Shown here: positions 63,282 through 64,000 of the stretch, in pieces
Layout: every line of letters begins with the position of its first letter
Numbering within the stretch: position 1 is the first letter of the stretch
Assembly (NCBI GenBank): GCA_922989275.2
Contig: OV277861.1
Location: forward strand, 43,439,623 to 43,503,622
Length of the DNA stretch: 64,000 nucleotides
Reading direction: 5' to 3'
Source: Gari tellinella
Lineage: Eukaryota; Mollusca; Bivalvia; Cardiida; Psammobiidae
Made by a program: the position numbers and the translations under genes
The notes under the pieces: generated by a model
What the model was told of the DNA's origin: nothing
What the model saw: only the letters and a program-made list of their open reading frames with translations
The model's database searches: none

Positions 63282-63732
63282 CAGTAAAACCTCTCTATTA
63301 CTACCACTAACACAAAGGCTAATTGGTTGTACAAAAGACAGGCAACAGCTTAACCCATTCCTCCTTGAACCCCCAAATAGACAATTCTAGTTTTCAATTT
63401 AGTCTAGTCCAATTTTGACTTTTTAGGATTGATTTCTACAATATATATCAAAATGACAAACAGTGTAGACCCTGATCAGATGGCTCCTTGAGGAGCCCTA
63501 TGATCAGGGTCTACACTGTTTGTATAGGACAAGTGTACCCCTCACAAGTATGCTGTTTGCAAATGACGCTAATATGCGTGACTAAGGGTTCCAAGAGTTA
63601 AAGCAAGGTGACAGTAAAACAAAAAGCTCCTAAAGGAGCTTTCTGTTTTCCTGTCACCTTGCTTTAAGCAGTCATCTGTCATAAACACCTAATGATTAAC
63701 ACAATTCTGTGGTCTTAATAGAGAGGTTTACT
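63282..63732. repeat. Fold-back family C split by family B
   Basis: Left 63282-63353 (CAGTAAAACCTCTCTATTAC ... CAACAGCTTAA); right resumes at 63598 TTAAAGCAAGGTGACAGTAA and ends AATAGAGAGGTTTACTATA. Confidence 0.9.
63350..63601 (-). repeat. Fold-back family B inserted at TTAA of family C
   Basis: TTAACCCATTCCTCCTTGAA ... AGGGTTCCAAGAGTTAA; hairpin AAACAGTGTAGACCCTGATC, tip GGCTCCTTGAGGAGCC. TTAA at both junctions. Confidence 0.9.
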
Positions 63733-63768
63733 ATACTTTTAATTTGAAATAATTATTCATACATGTAC

Positions 63769-63971
63769 CTTTATATAGAGATTTTGCCATGCAGCAGGAA
63801 TACAGTGACTGTCGCCAATCATGTACACTAAGCTGTCCTGGCTGCAGTCCACAGTAGCCAGGACGTCCATGTAAGTACTGAACACTCTCTCTATACAGCT
63901 ATAGAAAGCTACCTCATTTCTGATGTTTGTCAAATGGAGATCTTTCCCTTCACAGAAAGGCTGGACCATAG
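63769..63971 (-). CDS. SGNH/GDSL-hydrolase-like protein, exon with nucleophile motif (gene continues off the right edge)
   Basis: Acceptor CTCTCACAG|CT, donor AAAG|GTACAT, 67 full codons. Contains DSLVYMIGDSHCIPAAWQNL; Ser in GDSH is the predicted nucleophile (block I). The three exons give about 240 residues, the size of a full SGNH domain. Upstream exons lie beyond 64000. The family (GDSH, GEIDCR, DGTHIHP) occurs in uncharacterised animal and microbial proteins; I have no gene name. Confidence 0.82.
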
Positions 63972-64000
63972 CTGTGAGAGACGGGATAACAGACAGAAAT

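Overview
The window is eukaryotic nuclear DNA: short exons with GT/AG introns, AT-rich introns, no operons and very many repeats. The encoded proteins are animal-like. The repeat set (tRNA-derived SINEs with a conserved central part, a 192-bp tandem array inside a framed repeat, many short inverted-repeat elements) most resembles a bivalve mollusc or another lophotrochozoan. That assignment is inference.

Genes. (1) 3170-3380 (+): terminal coding exon of the V-ATPase proteolipid subunit c (ATP6V0C-like). (2) 12385-53374 (-): a complete 18-exon TRAP1 gene (mitochondrial Hsp90). All splice phases agree and give 726 codons, with a 13.7-kb last intron. (3) 59981-63971 (-), continuing beyond the right edge: the last three exons of an SGNH/GDSL-hydrolase-like protein, with GDSH, GEID and DGTHIHP motifs. 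(4) 1121-1235 (-): a probable internal exon of an unrecognised gene.

Most of the rest is short non-autonomous inverted-repeat elements, each built around a long hairpin. I name the families by letter. A has ends TTAACCCATTACCCCATA / TATGGGGTAATGGGTTAA, TTAA at both borders and about 65 copies or fragments. B also has TTAA borders. C, E, G, N and X have CAGT-type ends, in the best copies next to TA (Tigger/pogo-like). D has ends with CTCCAGATAAG. F has ends GGGCCCGTTTCATAAA. H is a smaller family. Larger elements lie at 23675-24940, 36465-39227, 47927-48304, 48529-49498 and 49720-50523. There are also SINEs, a LINE 3' tail, a 192-bp tandem array and a tandem segmental duplication at 54.69-59.4 kb.

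Main observations. Three hairpin 'core' sequences are each carried by at least two terminal-repeat types: core 1 in A and C, core 2 in B, E and H, core 3 in D and F. This suggests hairpin modules exchanged between element superfamilies. TTAA-type elements repeatedly insert at the TTAA present in the hairpin arms of other copies, giving readable nested insertions with TTAA target duplication. Both the elements and TRAP1 introns are transcribed-length DNA, so TRAP1 pre-mRNA should carry dozens of strong hairpins, some within 10 nt of splice sites.
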